From contig CAYTXI010000030.1 in assembly GCA_964441935.1 (NCBI GenBank), positions 1 to 24,522 on the forward strand: a stretch of DNA of 24,522 nucleotides, written 5' to 3'. The notes under the pieces were generated by a model. The model was not told where the DNA came from. It saw only the letters and a list, made by a program, of their open reading frames with translations, and ran no database searches. Below, piece after piece: positions 23,861 to 24,522 of the stretch. Made by a program: the position numbers and the translations under genes. Position 1 is the first letter of the stretch. Each line of letters opens with the position of its first letter. The DNA is from JBBDMC01 sp964441935. GTDB taxonomy: Bacteria; Pseudomonadota; Alphaproteobacteria; Rhizobiales; Kaistiaceae.

Positions 23861-23878
23861 GCGGCAAGAGGCTGCCGC
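23861..23878 (-). terminator. Hairpin just after the radical SAM gene stop
   Basis: GCGGCA (23861-23866) pairs with TGCCGC (23873-23878) with a 6-nt loop, immediately 3' of the TAA on the minus strand. No U-tract follows. It may protect or end the message before rnhB, which lies 49 nt downstream. Confidence 0.35.
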
Positions 23879-23879
23879 T

Positions 23880-24522
23880 TTACGCCGCTTGCTTCTCCGC
23901 GAACAGGTCGAGCTGGTCGCCACCGGCGTTCGGCGGCACAAAGAGGTCGGTTCGCAGCCGCACTTTGTCGCGGTTGAGCCCGAGCTTCTTTGCCGCCATC
24001 TCGAACCGGCGCCCGATCTGCCAAGCGTAGGGGCCCTCGCCGCGCATGCGCTTGCCCCATTCCGAGTCGTAGTCCTTGCCGCCGCGCATCGAACGGATCA
24101 CCGACATGACGTGCTTCGCCCGGTCCGGGTATTCGCGCTCGAGGAATTCGACGAAGATGTCGCGCACCTCAAGCGGCAGGCGGAGCAGCACGTAGCCCGC
24201 TTCCTTCGCCCCCGCAGCCCTGCCGGCTTCCAGGATGCGCTCGATCTCCGCTTCGTTGAGCGCCGGGATCACCGGCGCCACCATCACCGTTGTCGGCACG
24301 CCCGCCCCCGACAACAGCCTCAGCGTGTCGAGTCGCCGCTCCGGAGTCGCCGCCCTGGGCTCCATGGCGCGAGCGAGTTGGCGGTCGAGCGTCGTCACCG
24401 ACAGCGCCACCTTGGCGAGCCCGCGCTCGGCCATGCGGCTGAGAATATCTATGTCGCGCACCACCAGCGCCGACTTGGTGACGATGCCGACCGGGTGGCC
24501 GGCGCGCTCCAGCACCTCCAGG
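23880..24522 (-). CDS. Radical SAM protein, PA0069/Rv2578c-type (N-terminus beyond window)
   Basis: C-terminal 213 or so residues of a radical SAM enzyme; the iron-sulfur CxxxCxxC motif would lie past the right edge. The visible part has HPVGIVTKSALVVRDIDILS, LAKVALSVTTLDRQLARAMEPRAATPERRLDTLRLL (in part), GVPTTVMVAPVIPALNEAEI and YVLLRLPLEVRDIFVEFLE, which match the PA0069 family. GPYAWQIGRRFEMAAKKLGL and the tail GDQLDLFAEKQAA are also characteristic. The reaction of this family is not well defined; its neighbourhood with rnhB suggests no specific job. A GTG at 24515 is only an internal codon. Confidence 0.9.
   Translation of the reverse strand, partial: LEVLERAGHPVGIVTKSALVVRDIDILSRMAERGLAKVALSVTTLDRQLARAMEPRAATPERRLDTLRLLSGAGVPTTVMVAPVIPALNEAEIERILEAGRAAGAKEAGYVLLRLPLEVRDIFVEFLEREYPDRAKHVMSVIRSMRGGKDYDSEWGKRMRGEGPYAWQIGRRFEMAAKKLGLNRDKVRLRTDLFVPPNAGGDQLDLFAEKQAA

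Noticed and set aside
1..24522. tRNA, rRNA, CRISPR arrays, insertion sequences or defence systems
   Set aside because: No tRNA-like TTCGAAT arms in intergenic DNA, no spaced repeats, no transposase or integrase motifs, and every gene except two small exported proteins belongs to a known housekeeping or signalling family.

Overview
The window looks like ordinary chromosome from a high-GC alphaproteobacterium, probably in or near the Hyphomicrobiales/Rhodospirillales. The main evidence is a ccrM-type GANTC adenine methyltransferase; an atpI-B-E-b'-b (Fo-only) ATP synthase operon with two different b subunits; a threonine synthase / M16 peptidase / acetyltransferase cluster; a DciA-like / Dsb-like / SMC cluster; and a split glycine decarboxylase (gcvPA + gcvPB). 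I see no insertion sequence, prophage, CRISPR array, tRNA or rRNA.

Layout. (1) Positions 1-5354, minus strand: thrC, an M16 zinc peptidase and a RimJ-like acetyltransferase are packed head to tail. A 103-nt leader with mutually exclusive hairpins follows, then a large membrane PAS-GGDEF protein that runs off the left edge. (2) 5521-6159, plus: an unrecognised lipoprotein, divergent from thrC. (3) 6160-11466, plus: a tandem glycine riboswitch followed by gcvT, gcvH, an OsmC-family gene, gcvPA and gcvPB. This is a complete T/H/P set with a thiol peroxidase-like gene in the middle. (4) 11498-12537, minus: a HAD phosphatase coupled to a small secreted cysteine-containing protein; nine C residues abut the HAD start codon. 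(5) 12738-13850, plus: ccrM, with a CtrA-like half-site upstream. (6) 13883-20379, minus: dciA-like, dsbA-like, smc, mutY and a HAD hydrolase, forming a genome-maintenance cluster whose last three genes overlap by 4 nt. (7) 20515-23119, plus: a strong sigma70-type promoter, a structured leader and atpI, atpB, atpE, b', b. (8) 23180-24522, minus: rnhB and the C-terminal part of a radical SAM protein cut by the right edge.

How the parts work together. The gcv genes supply the glycine cleavage proteins under direct glycine sensing. The dciA-smc-mutY cluster and ccrM serve replication, chromosome organisation, repair and cell-cycle methylation. The atp cluster encodes only the membrane sector, so the F1 genes must lie elsewhere.

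The strongest non-routine signals are regulatory rather than a new gene system. They are: an exact pairing between glycine aptamer 2 and the gcvT ribosome-binding site; an atpI ribosome-binding site inside a perfect hairpin; alternative hairpins ahead of the PAS-GGDEF gene; four TTG-initiated genes including smc and atpB; and the OsmC gene inside the gcv operon. I found no convincing new multi-gene defence or mobile system.
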